64,000 bases of DNA from Strongyloides papillosus (Eukaryota > Nematoda > Chromadorea > Rhabditida > Strongyloididae). Location: the NCBI GenBank assembly GCA_005656395.1, contig SRSI01000013.1:434001-498000 (forward strand), in the 5' to 3' direction. Positions 48,036 through 60,784 of the stretch are shown here, in pieces; position 1 is the first letter of the stretch; the number at the start of each line of letters is the position of its first letter. The position numbers and the translations under genes were made by a program. The notes beneath the pieces are model-generated. The model saw only the letters and a list, made by a program, of their open reading frames with translations. It had not been told where the DNA came from and did not search any database.

Positions 48036-49725
48036 TTATTCTGTTTTTTCATGGCTTTTAACGAAACTAAACATCAGTTGCATTGTAGAAAAGATTCTAT
48101 ATAACGCATAAATGATTAAAATAATAACAAAGCAAAAGCCTGCATAAACATCAAGCATTGTATACTTCCAAAAAGGCAGATTCTTATTATATACTCCTAA
48201 CTCTTCAACATTTCCAAATTTTGCTGCAAAATCAATATGCCTTAAGAATGTTTCTTTTAAATCATATGGCCTATTTTGAATTAGAGTTGATACTCTCTTG
48301 GCATTTTTTTTATATTTTGGATTTTCCATAAGTTCTTTAAATAGTGATATTACATAATCAATATTTTCCACTAAATCTTTTTTATCAAAAGATTTACCAA
48401 TCTCAGAAAATTCATACATTTTTGAATTTCTTGGTTGATCACCAAACAGTGGCATTGCTAATATTGGTACACCAAAATATGCAACTTCATTTAATGTATT
48501 CATACCACCGTGAGTTACAAATAAACTTACTCTAGGATCATTTAAAATATCAATCTGTGGTATCCATTTAATTGTAATAACATTATCAATACCATTAAGA
48601 ATTTTCGGTCTATCTTCTTCATATTTCCATATAAAAGTTGCATTTGGAAAACTTTTAAATATTTTAACCATTCCAATTTTCATTTCGTCAGTCATTAAAG
48701 AACTTTTAGCTACTGAACCAAATGAAATAACTACATTTTCTTTACGTATATTTAACCACTCATCAAAATCTTTATTTAATGGTTTAGGTTCAGCAATTAA
48801 TAATCCACCTAATCTAAGTATTTTGGGACATTGTGGTGTACTATAACTAAGGATTGGATCATCATTTGACACTACAAAAGCTGATGTGCGTAATTCTTCA
48901 TCAAGATCAATACCCTCTATTTCAGAATATTTTGACAACATTTTGTTACCAAAAATAATATGATTATAATATAAGATTTCCATAGCTATATATGCACAAA
49001 AATTATATATTCTTTCTTTATATGACATTTCAGGGGTGAAAGGTGAGGTAACTGATGGTATTTGCATAGTATAAAATGATAAGCCAAATTTAGAATAAAA
49101 GGAATCATATAATGCTCCTGACATAACAGAAATATGATTAGATATATTAACGTATTTTAATACACCTAATCCACATGGTATAAATGCTTCAACAATACCA
49201 AGATCATATTTTTCATTTCTTAATTCATCCACTAATTCTTTATTGTCCATAACGTATTCACATGCTTCTATAGACCATTTCATTAATCCAAATAGTTCCT
49301 AAAATAAAGCAAATTGTATTTTAATATTTCGCCTTACAAAAATAATGTTAAAAGGATTTTCTGTATTTCTATGAGTCCAAGAATCTTTCGCAAAACTTTC
49401 CAAAATCTCTGCTTTTTCATCAATTATTTTACTTCTCACTTTTGGCTCAACTTCTCTTGCTTTTTTAGCTCTTATATTATCATTGTAAGGGTTCATTGGT
49501 GCTCTTAAAACAGTCTGAAAGTGCAAAAAATTAATATTATGTAAATAATGGTTGATAGTAAATATTTAATTAACATACAACATTATGTCCTGCTGTCTGC
49601 AATAAATCAGCCAAATTATTCATATATCTTATATGACTTGCCGTGAATATAGGATTATATACCAAAATTTTATATTCCAATGATGATATAATTAAGGAAG
49701 ATATTAATATTATGGGGAAAATCAT
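48036..49725 (-). CDS. UDP-glucuronosyltransferase (UGT, GT1 family)
   Basis: Exons are 49579-49725, 49338-49514 and 48036-49298 (introns 64 and 39 bp), giving 528 residues, the normal UGT length. It conjugates sugars from UDP-sugar to lipophilic compounds in the ER lumen, for detoxification or signal inactivation. The signal peptide (MIFPIILISSLIISS) leads into YKILVYNPIFTASHIRYMN, which holds the catalytic-type histidine. The UGT signature is complete: ENVVISFGSVAKSS, FPNATFIWKYE, IKWIPQIDILNDPRVSLFVT, HGGMNTLNEVAYFGVP and MPLFGDQPRNS. A C-terminal membrane segment (YAGFCFVIILIIYALYRIF) and a short Lys-containing tail fit ER retention. Confidence 0.95.
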
Positions 49726-50366
49726 TATTCTCACGTATTGATTTAATTAATATAAAATCTCCATTTTTATAGAGTATTTTACAATCTTATCACAATTTTA
49801 AACGATAAGATATTTTTAATACAAACTTATACACCGTCGTTAACATAAATGATAATTTACAAGTCAGACTCAAAAAAGCATTAAATAAATAATATTCAAG
49901 CTTATCTATAAATATGATTATAGAGATCAAATAAAGTTTATTTCCGCAGAAAACTGATGTAAGTTAAAAAATAGAGAGGACTTAATTCATGTAGAACTTT
50001 TTATGATGCAAAAAGATTAGTTGGAATTAAGTAAAAATTCATTGATGTATGTTTACATCAACTACAATAGTATTACACACATTTCATGTTTTGAGGCAGG
50101 AAACAAATTATAAATCTTAAGAGTTATATATTTGATAAATACAAATACATTTGTTGGTAGAAATTTAATTCATTACATCAGTGTTAATTATTTATGTATA
50201 AAAATAGTGTTAAATAATTTTTAATTAATTGTATTATAAGTTTAGTTAATATTGTTATCTTTATATAAAATCAATCTATATTTATAATTTTGTTTCAACA
50301 CATTTCAAGTATTATATTATATTACAACTTCTATCATATTAAAATTTCTATCAATTTTAGTAACGA
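49726..50366. other. Shared upstream region of UGT and ORAI, 640 bp
   Basis: Divergent promoter region. The only clear signal is an acceptor-like TTTTAG ending at 50360, six bases before the ORAI ATG. Confidence 0.5.
50359..50360 (+). other. Probable trans-splice acceptor of ORAI
   Basis: ATCAATTTTAG ends just before TAACGAATG. It is a strong nematode 3' splice site with no visible upstream exon. Confidence 0.4.
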
Positions 50367-51861
50367 ATGAACGAAAATACCACTACAATGGATCAAAATG
50401 AAAAAATAAAGAATGATATTGATGGAAGTGAGGAAGAGAGATGTTTATCACAATTGACACAAACAAGCAAAGATTCAATCTTTTATTCAATTCCACCATG
50501 TAATATACTAGATAAAAATAAGTTTTAAATTTTTAACTTTTTTGCTATAATATTTGGCTTTTAATGAAAATACTGCTGAACTAACATTTACAATATTTTA
50601 CATATACTTTTTTGTCTTTTATTTTAATTTTCTTCAAAATAACTAAACATTATTTAAGTTTAAGTGTTATTGTATTTTAATTACTTTCAAAATCTATAAG
50701 CATTAAAAATATTTAATTTTCTACTATAATAAAGACTTTAATAAAAATTAATATTGTATATATGTAATGTAAACTTTAAGATATGACACTTGTTATACTT
50801 CATTATGTTTACAAAGAAATTATTATGTAATAACTATTATCATTTAAATGTAATGAAATTAATGACATTTTTTTAAAAAATATTTATATTCTGGTATTGT
50901 AAATGAATATATTATTGCATATATTAGTTTCTTTCTTTTAATAAACTTTCAAAATAATCTTTACTTGTTTAAATAATCTTTTCTTTTTGGAAATCAAAAT
51001 TATAGTAATCCGAAAAAAAAATTATTCATAAGTAATTGAATATATTAATTTTGATATATTTTAGCACCCAAATCAACATCTTCAAACTCTCCGCATGAGC
51101 AAAAAAAATCTATAAAAATATATCCTGCAAATATGCCACCAATACCAAATGTTGTTATATATCCAAATACTAACATGCTTAATGTTCCAAATAAAGATAA
51201 TAGTGGAAAGAATGGTACGGCAAGGGAGTTAAATGGACATGAAAGATTTCAATATTCATTGAATAAACAACAAATAAAAGCATCATCAAGAGTATCAGCC
51301 TTATTGACAGGTTTTGCGATGGTTGTTTTAGTTGAATTTCAATTCGAAGATACCACGCCACACTTTTTGTTAATTCTCCTATCGATAATTACAATCTTAG
51401 TTATATCAGTCCATTTAATAGCATTAATGATATCAACATGTTTATTGCCTTATATTGAGTCATCAGGATGTAGTGAAGATTCACCACATAAGCGTTTATC
51501 TTTTTATATTAATTTAGCATGGATTTTTAGTACTTGTTTAGGATTGATATTATTTATACTTTTAATAGCAGTCATTGCTTTCATCAAATTTGAAAATGTT
51601 TCATACCTTCCTGCAGCATATGTAGCAGGAGGAATATTAATACCAGTTTTTATATTATTTATCCTTATTTCGTGTCTCATAAATAGAGATCGAACAAATT
51701 ATTCAATTCATAGAGCGGAAGTTAAAATGGCTAGCTTTAAGAATAAATACATTGTGAATATGGATCTTGAGAGTGATATTCAAAATTGTGATGTCGTATC
51801 AATTAATATAGATTTAAATGACTTACCAAATACAAAAGAAACGTCAACAAAATTAACATAG
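50367..51861 (+). CDS. orai-1: ORAI store-operated calcium channel
   Basis: Exons are 50367-50499 and 51065-51861 (565-bp intron, one of the longer ones here), giving 309 residues. ORAI forms the pore of the CRAC channel in the plasma membrane and is opened by STIM when ER calcium falls. The pore helix reads KASSRVSALLTGFAMVVLVE, and the final Glu (about residue 135) is the selectivity-filter glutamate. Further matches are VHLIALMISTCLLPYIE (TM2), SPHKRLSFYINLAWIFSTCLG (TM3) and a fourth hydrophobic segment ending in the cytosolic helix. The loop between TM3 and TM4 is short compared with human ORAI1. The N-terminal 90 residues are polar and unlike other ORAIs, including an acidic exon 1 (DGSEEERC). 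Confidence 0.95.
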
Positions 51862-52002
51862 TCTAATGTTATATTACTTAATATAAAATAATTCTACGAT
51901 GAACTTTTAATTCTCAAATCTCGACATTTTTATTTTTACCTAATATTTGATTATAATTTACTAAGCAAACTTCGTATCATCCCGTTCTTGTCCATTAAAA
52001 AG

Positions 52003-52010
52003 TATATAAA
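52003..52010 (+). promoter_or_regulatory. TATA box of the CC-domain gene
   Basis: AGTATATAAAAGT contains TATATAAA 63 bp before the ATG at 52066. It is the clearest TATA box in the window. Confidence 0.6.
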
Positions 52011-52065
52011 AGTAATCAGTTTTGTTATTCTCAATATACTCATTAATTTACTAACGATTCTCAAA

Positions 52066-52387
52066 ATGATTCGCTATATTACAATTTTTTCACTTCTATT
52101 CATAACATTCACATGTAGTCAGGAACAAAATTACGAAGAGTTCCAAGTTGATAGTGGTAAGTATAAATTATGATAATAAAAAATATGTTTGTATTTTATA
52201 TTCAGAAATTGGTCCATGTGAACAAGGATTTTGTCCAAGAGCTTATACATGTTACGAAAATAAATGTTTTAGAATGTTAAAAGCAGTTTCTCTTACACCA
52301 TTAGGACCATGTATTGATAATAGATGCCCGGAAAATTACCAATGTCAAAATAATCAATGCTATCCTGTTAGTGGTTTTAGTCGCTAA
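52066..52387 (+). CDS. Secreted peptide with two CC domains
   Basis: Exons are 52066-52156 and 52206-52387 (49-bp intron), giving 90 residues. The signal peptide is MIRYITIFSLLFITFTCS. Two tandem units follow: IGPCEQGFCPRAYTCYENKC and LGPCIDNRCPENYQCQNNQC. Both have the spacing GPC-x4-CP-x4-C-x4-C seen in the short nematode CC-domain family, whose function is unknown. Each unit offers four cysteines for two disulfides. The protein is probably secreted and small enough to be a processed peptide. The translation start is the first ATG after the TATA box. Confidence 0.85.
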
Positions 52388-54883
52388 TAACTCAAGAAAT
52401 AGAAATTTATTATTTTTTTATTACCCATAATTATTTACTTACAATACTTTTATTTTTTAATAACGTATCAAATTTGTTATTAAAATTTTGATTTCAACTA
52501 ATTTTTTTGTTTTTATTGATATATATACAAAATATTCAGTAAAAAATGTTATTTAAAGCATTGTAATTTTTTTCCACATAATATTTTTTTATAAATTTAT
52601 ATACATATAATAACCAATTATTTATAAAACAATATCTTATAAGATCGTTGGTAAAAAAGAAATTTAAACAAAGATTTAAATATAAATATTAAACTGTTTA
52701 CATAACATCAAAGGTATGGATCAAAAAGTGATTTTATATTTTCAAAGCACTAAAATATCTTTTTATTATCATTAACTGATAAAAAAACCTTTTCATTGGA
52801 AAATGTTTTATAGGCTATGTACAGAATATGATACTTTTTAAGTATTTACTTTTACATTTCCAACATAGTAGCACACTTTAAACTTTATTTTAATAACATT
52901 TTTTATTTTGCAAGTACTTTTCTCGTCCATTTTTTAAAATTCGTATCGGAAGAAAGCAATGATAGTAGACTAAGTAAATATTTTTTAGAATTATTCTATT
53001 GTCGGAACTTTTTTCAATAGCCTTATTGTTTTAACAATAGTATGAAAAACTGTATATCTTACTAAAATTACACTTTTAACACTTTCCAATTCAGTTGATA
53101 AATATTTTTCAGCCATTTTCTAGTATTATTTCGTTAACAATTTTGCATACTTCATTTTCATTTTTCAAAAATAAGTTCATATTTTTCTTTTAAATACAAC
53201 CCACATCAGACAATAACTTTTACAGTTGTTGATGTTTTCAGCAACTAGCTCATAAATTTTGATGCATTTACATTGTAAAACTATGTTTATTGACAAGCTC
53301 ATTTAAACAAGATGAGCTTTCACGCTCATGATTTGTTTATCAATAAAATTTTTAACTTGTTTGTTCAAGCTTTTAATTTTATTTGTGCATTTGAATCTTT
53401 AATTCCTATTAATTTATTTAATATTTCCAGAAAATCAAAATTTTTACGATAACAATTTTCATTTCAAGATATTATTTTTTTTAAAATGGTGATTTCACAA
53501 ATATACAATTCCTGTTCACAGCTTTTATTGACATTTTGTTATTTCCTGCAATTTTTTGCTTATTAAATCAAATATTTTTCTTTCGGTATTGCAATACGTT
53601 GTCTTCAGAATCATGGTTGTTAAAAAAGCGTTGCATATTGGTATAAGTGTCTTATAATAGTCATTATTGTTTTCTACTTAGAAATTTTGTAAACATAAAA
53701 ATATGATTTGTATGCTTTTTGTGTATAAGTAATCTTATACAATTATTAAAATAATTAAAACAATAAATTTTCTTTTTCTTTAAACAGTTAACCTTTATAT
53801 TGATATTACAAAAGAAAAAAGTATTAAGAAAATAATAACAGACTCAAAATTATCTTTAAAAAACATTTTAAAATGAAATATGCTTTCGAAAATTAGTTTT
53901 TATATAGAGGTACAACTTTTAATTGCCTGAAATGGTAAACCATACACTTATAAGAACTTAAATTTAAACATTTTTCTTTTGCTTTATGTTGATTCTTAAG
54001 AACAATATTATAGTATATTATGTAATTAATAATGGTTAATTTGACATGTTAAAACTACGAAAAAGATATAAAACAAAAAGAGTTTTAAAACTCTTAAAAA
54101 TAATCCCCACATTATTGGATTCCATGTATCAATAAGAAATACTAATTTTTCTATATCATAGATTATTTTTTACCACAAGCAAAATTTATTGTAATTTTAG
54201 ATAAAAATTTTATATCTTACAAAATATACAAGTTTTTTCATCAAATTTAAATTACACTGGGACTTATTTATTGTAAAAAAAGAATAAAATTTTTTTAATA
54301 TATAAGATAATTGGGTCAATAAAATTAAATACTATTATTTTAATAAATTATAATATTTTAAATTTAGGTAAATATAGTTTTTCTATAATATATATAAATT
54401 ATCTTTTAAATTTTTTAGTTCTTTAGTTTTATTTTGTTTGTCATTTCTCATTAAAATATTGATAATGTAAAAGGACATAGAAGAGCTAACAATGTTTTAA
54501 AAGTATTTTTATTATCTGTTATTATTTTGGCCTTAGCAAATACTCTTATTGGGCAGTCGTCCCCTATTAGTAAACACGTCAAAAATAGTAAATTATTCCC
54601 TGAATAATACCTATATAAATAAACAATAGTATTAATTTAGTTGTGATTCCACTATTATTAAAAATGTTACAAAATGTTTACATCCTTTTATATTTTTTAT
54701 TATTAAAATTTTTTTTTCATGTTAAGTTAAATTACTCCTAATACTAAGATAAATCATTATTTAGTGTCACAAGATAATAAACGCTTAATTCCAATATTTT
54801 ACTATAATGTAAAATAGATATTTTTTGAAAACGTCATTGCCAAGACTAGTCATTTTTAACATTCAATATTTTTAGACAATATC
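52388..54883. other. Intergenic, 2.5 kb; possible decayed coding DNA at about 52900-53650
   Basis: Bases 52900-53650 have a less extreme composition and short minus-strand pieces of coding flavour in changing frames (for example SLLSLLSSDTNFKKWTRK, about 52925-52980), all interrupted by stops. This may be an old pseudogene, possibly of a mobile element, but no family can be named. A perfect AAGCTCAT/ATGAGCTT inverted repeat lies at 53295-53319. The rest is featureless. Confidence 0.3.
54874..54875 (+). other. Probable trans-splice acceptor of vti-1
   Basis: CAATATTTTTAG ends 8 bp before the ATG, is a strong 3' splice site, and no upstream exon is visible. Confidence 0.4.
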
Positions 54884-55555
54884 ATGTCTTCTAATTCAGA
54901 ACTTATTAGTATTCTCCAACAATTTGAACAACAGTACTCTGTAACAACTGCTGAAATTACTGCTAATATTGGTCAAATTAAAAATAAAAATGGTGCCGAG
55001 AGGGCAGCTGCAATCAATGAAATTCAAAAAACATTGAATGAAGTTGGGGATCTTTTAGATCAAATGGAACTCTCTGCAAGAGATTTCGATTTAAATAGTC
55101 CAGAAAGAGCAAAGTATGATCTTCGTGTAAGAAGTTATAGAAGTGACAAGAAACAATTAGATATTGAATTACAAAAAGTTTTAAAACGTATTAGTAATAA
55201 GGATAATTTAGATGAGTTATTCAGTAGTGACAATCCATCTTCATTTGATATAAACGAGAAATTGATATCAAATACTGAAAGAATAGAGAGAGGTTCAAGG
55301 AAAATAGAGGAATCTTATAGAATTGCTTTGGAAACAGAAGAAATTGGTACATCAGTTCTTCAGGATTTATCTTCGCAACGTGAAACATTAAATCGTGCCC
55401 GTGAACGCCTTCGTGAAGCAGGAGCTGATCTTTTGACTAGTGATAAAATTGTTTCTCAAATGATTAGAAGACTTGTTCAAAATAGACTTTTTTTACTTCT
55501 TATCATTGTCCTCTTAGCAATTTGTTTCTTGATTATGATGTATAGTGCATTTTGA
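54884..55555 (+). CDS. vti-1: Vti1 Qb-SNARE
   Basis: A single exon encodes 223 residues, the typical Vti1 length. It acts in Golgi-endosome and late endosome/lysosome fusion as the Qb helix of several SNARE complexes. The N-terminal Habc-like three-helix domain begins ISILQQFEQQYSVTTAEI and includes MELSARDFDLNSPERAKYDL. The SNARE helix runs from about residue 131 to 195 with the zero-layer glutamine in LQDLSSQRETLNRARERL. A single C-terminal membrane anchor (LFLLLIIVLLAICFLIMMYS) ends the protein. It is convergent with ARPC2, the stop codons being about 236 bp apart. Confidence 0.95.
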   Translation: MSSNSELISILQQFEQQYSVTTAEITANIGQIKNKNGAERAAAINEIQKTLNEVGDLLDQMELSARDFDLNSPERAKYDLRVRSYRSDKKQLDIELQKVLKRISNKDNLDELFSSDNPSSFDINEKLISNTERIERGSRKIEESYRIALETEEIGTSVLQDLSSQRETLNRARERLREAGADLLTSDKIVSQMIRRLVQNRLFLLLIIVLLAICFLIMMYSAF

Positions 55556-55791
55556 GTGGAGGACTGTTTCAATGTATGGATAATTAAAATATATATAAAA
55601 CATAATCAGTAGTATTTAAAAGTCTAACGATGCTTTATATCATAGAAAACAAAAAAAAATTAAATAAATCTAGTGAATAATTTAATTTTTAATTAAAATT
55701 TCGCAATGTATTTTGAGATACTAATAAAAGTATAACAATGTTTAAATTCAAGATATATTGCGTATATTAATTTAAAATGCATTTTAATCAA

Positions 55792-56807
55792 TTAAAATTG
55801 CCTTCTTACCATTCCTTTTTTAGGAACATGGTGAATAGGGCGATTTTCGGGAATGTCACCTTCAAGGTGAGCACGTTGAAGAATTTTTATAAAGTCGTCA
55901 TACTTTTTTGTCATACGACAATGAACATATCTCTAAAACAATTATGTAATTATAACTAAAATGCAATATTGAAAACATACTCTAGAATCTTTAATGTGGT
56001 AATGAAGATTATCTCTAAATATATGTATAAGATCAATTGTATTTCCCATTACATCTTCATTTGTATGTCTTTTTTCGAGGACAAATGCTATGTAAAACAT
56101 ATTATTATTACCTAATGGACATTTAATATTAGCCATCTCAATAGGTGGTTTTCCATTTGAAAATATTATTTGTGGAGCTGTTTTGTTAACTTTTCTACTT
56201 TCAACATATTGTTGTAAAAATATATTTCCATACAGAATATCTTCAGGATCTTTAAATTGTGTTGCAACTATAACGGTCACACGATCTTCCTTTGCCTCGA
56301 CATACAATGTTTCATCGTCTCTGTAGTGAATTATAGCTTGTTCTTTTGTTACTTGACCAGATTGTTGAATTCTAAAGAATTTTTCAAATAATGCAGCAAA
56401 GCAATTACGTTTTATTAGGGCGGCCTCCTTAACAATTTCTTCATAGTTAGTTGGAATTTCTTGTAAATCATAGAGAAGTGTTATGTCATAATTTTCCATT
56501 GCTTGAGACATTAAAAATTTACCATATATTCTTTTTAATACCTCAATAGCACCATGTTCTTTCAATTCATTAAAATAACTTAAATGAATACTTAACTAAA
56601 ATATAAAATTAGTTTTATATAATACAAAGATATTATTACTTTTATTAATTTACGATTATGATCATGATTAGAAATATTAAGGATAACTCCATCAAAATCA
56701 CAAAAAGTTTGATTTACTTTCTTTGGTTCATTTCCATTTTTGAAATCAAGAATACGTTGTGTCAATGTTTCAACTATAATACAGTTTTGCGTATCAATAA
56801 AATGCAT
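55792..56807 (-). CDS. arx-4: Arp2/3 complex subunit 2 (ARPC2, p34-Arc)
   Basis: Exons are 56640-56807, 55981-56595 and 55792-55932 (introns 44 and 48 bp), giving 307 residues. ARPC2 is a central scaffold of the Arp2/3 actin-nucleating complex at cell cortex and endocytic sites. Conserved blocks: IIVETL at the start, FCDFDGVILNISN, ELKEHGAIEVLKRIYGKFL, KRNCFAALFEKFF, AIIHYRDDETLYVEAKEDRV, NTIDLIHIFRDNLHYHIK and VHCRMTKKYDDFIKILQRA at the last join. The C-terminal tail differs from vertebrate ARPC2, as is common. The start ATG sits immediately after TTTCAG (56808-56813), a likely trans-splice acceptor, and aligns with the usual ARPC2 N-terminus, so no earlier exon is needed. Confidence 0.95.
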
Positions 56808-56809
56808 CT
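56808..56809 (-). other. Probable trans-splice acceptor of ARPC2
   Basis: TTTATGGTTTCAG directly abuts the ATG. A 5' leader of zero bases is typical of spliced-leader acceptor genes. Confidence 0.45.
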
Positions 56810-59794
56810 GAAACCATAAATAAAAAAATGATCAAAAATTGTGATATTAGATAAAATAACGAAAGGAAAAAGTTAATATTTGATCAACAAGAAAATAATT
56901 TTCTTGGTCAATAGAAATGTTGCAATACATTTGCATTATAAAATTACATCTGTCACTCTTTAGGTCTATTCTATTTATCAACTGAAAAGATATATTTACC
57001 TCAAATAAATGTAAGCAGCATATTCTTACTGACATTGATCGAACTTTAACATATACTTAATGTTAAAATTATAATCAATATCTTTTTTTTATGTACATTT
57101 TGTAGTATTCAAATATAATAAATTTAATTTATCATAAAAAAATAACACTAAAACTCATTTCATAAAATTAATTATGAAAATTGTTATATTTAATGATTAT
57201 TATTATGATACATCTTTACTTATTATATGTTTTTAAATGAGAAGAAAGGCATCCTACCAATATTTTTTCAATGGCTTACTGATAACTTAGAAAGTTTATA
57301 AAAAAAATTATGTTAATTAGCTGTATAATTTAAATTTTATTTATGCCACATTTCCAATGAAAAATAATTTTTAGAAATGTCCCTCAATGTTTTTATTTTA
57401 GTTAACACTTTAGTAAAAATAATTAAAAAATTCTGTAATTTAATCAGTTTAAAAAACTGAATGTATAATTATAAAAATGTTTAAAAAATAGTTTTGCCAA
57501 GTAATTAGTTGGTTTATATATAAGTTTGAACTGTATATATAAAAATATTGTTAAATGTGATTATAGAATAAACTTTTGTCAACAAAATGAAATATTACTC
57601 ATCCTGATCTATAAAAACACAAAGCTTAATACAAACTATTTAGTCATATTGTAAAAATATAAATATAATGAGAAAAAATTTGCTATTTCTACGAATTTTT
57701 TAATAAACATATTAAATAAAATATTTTCCTTTGAAATGATTATTTTCTTAGTTTACTACTAATTAGAAATTCTTAATTAATTTAGAACTTATTGTTTATT
57801 TACTAGGTATAATAATAGTGAACAAATAAAGTTTACAAATTATCTTTAGACGAGACGTAGTATTTGTAACTTTTTAGATAAACGCAAAATTTCCTTCTGC
57901 ATATTTTTCAGGTGCTTACACACAATTTTCCACAAATATTGCTATAAACATTCAATCAGAACACTGACAACTATATCTAAATAAATTTTCACACGGATAT
58001 GGCAGTTTGAAATTTCCGTCAAAATTTCGCCTATTTAACTAAGTATATTCTTTAAATTCTTGAAAAAGTGACATGTTATTTAAATTTTTGAGAAATAAAT
58101 TTGCAAAATTTAAGACCATAAGCAGAGATGGCATAAAAAAAGATGATTCTATAAGTTTTTTAATACATAAAATATATAAATTTGATATGGTGATCTTGTA
58201 AACATTTATTTTAGTGTTATTAAAAGTAAAGTATTTAATTCAGATAAATATTAGATAAGGCACTTTAAAATAACAGTGACTTTTTTTATAAACAAAAATA
58301 AAAAAGTATAATGTTTTACTAAACATTTTTATATCTGATTAATAAAATCGTAATTATTTACGAAATAAAAAACAAAATTTTTTTGATGCTATATCATCTA
58401 CCAAAAAAAAATAAAAAGAATGCTAACATCTAAGTATATGAATTAAAATGTAAAAAAAATATTGTAAATGTGTAATAAAAAGTTTAAGGACATTTAAAAA
58501 TTTGTTTTTTATATAATATGTTATTTTCTTATTATTATAAAACAAATTGTTACAACAATAGGTTATCTCAAAATCTCATCAGTACCTTTCAAGTGTAAGT
58601 ACAAAACACAAAAAGGTAAGGTATTAAAAATTATCAACATCTATCATTTTAAATTTATTATTCCTATCAATTTTTGACTCTTCACAGAAAAAGTATCTAA
58701 TAATTTTATGACAGTTTGGCAAGATAAACAAATTGTCTAAAATTGTTAAATAGACTTATCAGTTTACCACTTTAAAATTATGTCCACAGATATAAAACAT
58801 TTTTCATGTCCTTAAGTTTCCAATAAATTAGATAACAAAACATATTATACTTATAATATAAAAAGCTATTTTTAATAAAATTTTTAAAAATCAAAGATCG
58901 CTCTTATTTTCTATCTTTATTTTTTTAATAATTTTGTTATTTCCGAAGTTATTTGTTGACAACAATTTTTAGAAATTATTTTATAAAAATAAAAAATTAT
59001 TTTCATTTTAATAACAGCTAAATTATTTTTTATTACCAAAATAAAGATTTTTATTCATTTTTTTCTATTTAAACTATTGGTTTTCTTTATTTTTCTTCTA
59101 TTTTTTTATATTTCACGATATTTTATGGATTAATTTAAAATTTTTATTCCTTATGAATTATAAATTTATTTTAAATAAAAAAAAATTTTGAGTTTACTAT
59201 TTTAAAAGTTTATAGTTTTTTCCATATATTTTTATAAAAATCCTTTTACTTATATTGACTTTTATTCGTTAGAAAAATTAAATTACTTTTTTACATTTTA
59301 CATTGTCTTCACTTAATTTTACTTTCTTCAAATAAAATGGTATTTTAAACATAAAAATCATTGTAAAAATATTAAATTTATTTATTTTTAAGGGTAACAT
59401 TTACTATTATATAAATAAATTGCAACATTTCTAAAAAATACTGCGATGAGATTATTATTTTTAATATAAATAACACCAAAATATTTACTAACTTTTAAAT
59501 TTACTTATAGTTTTTATTATAAATAATGAATGATGAAAAAATATAAAAAAAATATTTGAACACTTTTATTGTGTAATAATTATAATATTTTAACTTTAAA
59601 TGAGAGTAAATTGATAGTTATTTTTTATCAAGGAATTTATTTTAAGTTATAAACTTTTTTTATTCGTCATAAAAAGATCGATGTTTTGGAAAAATGCTTC
59701 TGTTAACATCTACTGATTTGTAAAGTCACATTGCAAATTTCGTAAATTAGTAGTAAATATCTAACAAGTGTTGTTCTGAATTAATTTAATTAAT
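56810..59794. other. Intergenic between divergent genes, 3 kb
   Basis: Very AT-rich, with long A and T runs at 58900-59600. A minus-strand frame at 56847-57035 lies just upstream of ARPC2 but has no family resemblance and is not needed for ARPC2. No RNA gene or repeat was recognised. Confidence 0.5.
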
Positions 59795-60784
59795 ATGGAA
59801 TCCTTAATTAACAATGTAAAAAGTATGGCATTGAATGTTGGTGAAATGCTAACACCCATTTTAACTGAATCAAAATTTCTAGAAACAGGAGTTTTAACAC
59901 CGGAAGAATTCGTTATTGCTGGTGATCATCTTATTCACCATTGCCCAACATGGATGTGGTCAACACCTGCAGATTCCTCAAAGTAAGTTCAACTATTTCA
60001 TAATTTTTCTAATCTTAATTTAAATCGATATAGAAAAAAACCATATCTTCCAGATGATAAACAATATTTAGTTTCCAGAAATGTGCCTTGTTACAGGAGA
60101 TGCAAGGATATTGAATATGATCCATCACTGGAAAAAATTTTAAGTGATACAGGGGATAACGATGATGCTTGGGTTGATACTCACCATTACTCCAATGATG
60201 ACAACACGAAAGTCACAAAACTTGATAAAGATGTAATTAAAAAATTACAAGAAGCACAACTAGAGGATGATGAAGAAGTTGGAAATCATACAGGTTTGTC
60301 TAAAGAAAATGAAAATGATGTTGTTGGTGATATTAACGATGATGATGATGATGAAATTGAAGATCCCAATGCATATGTTCCCGGTAATGATGATTCAGAT
60401 GATGAGGAGAATGACGGTGGGATAGTTAAAACAAGAACGTATGATTTAAATATAACTTACGATAAATATTACCAAGTTCCAAGACTATGGCTTATAGGAT
60501 ATAATGAAAATAAACAATTATTAACTGTTGATGAAATGAATGAAGATTTCTCACAGGATCATCAAAATAAAACAATTACATTTGAATCTCATCCATTTTC
60601 AAATCTTCAAATGGCCTCGGTACACCCATGTAGACATGCCGAGGTTGTTAAGAAAATTTGTCATCAAATGATGGAGAATGGTAAGGAGTTAAATGTTAAT
60701 TTATATATCATAATTTTCCTTAAATTTATGGCAGCCGTCATACCAACAATTGAATATGATTTCACGCAAACTATTGAAATGTAA
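59795..60784 (+). CDS. atg-3: ATG3, E2-like autophagy enzyme
   Basis: Exons are 59795-59982 and 60034-60784 (51-bp intron), giving 312 residues. ATG3 transfers ATG8/LC3 from ATG7 to phosphatidylethanolamine during autophagosome growth. The N-terminus carries the amphipathic membrane helix region and [19 protein letters not shown]. The core has [20 protein letters not shown], then the long acidic flexible loop (DDEEV...[13 protein letters not shown]) that binds ATG7. The E2 fold follows with [20 protein letters not shown] and the catalytic cysteine in [16 protein letters not shown]. The C-terminus ([19 protein letters not shown]) lacks only the few extra residues seen in some orthologues. Confidence 0.96.

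Noticed and set aside
56847..57035. An extra 5' exon of ARPC2
   Set aside because: ARPC2 already starts at its normal N-terminus directly after an acceptor; this frame has no resemblance to the family.
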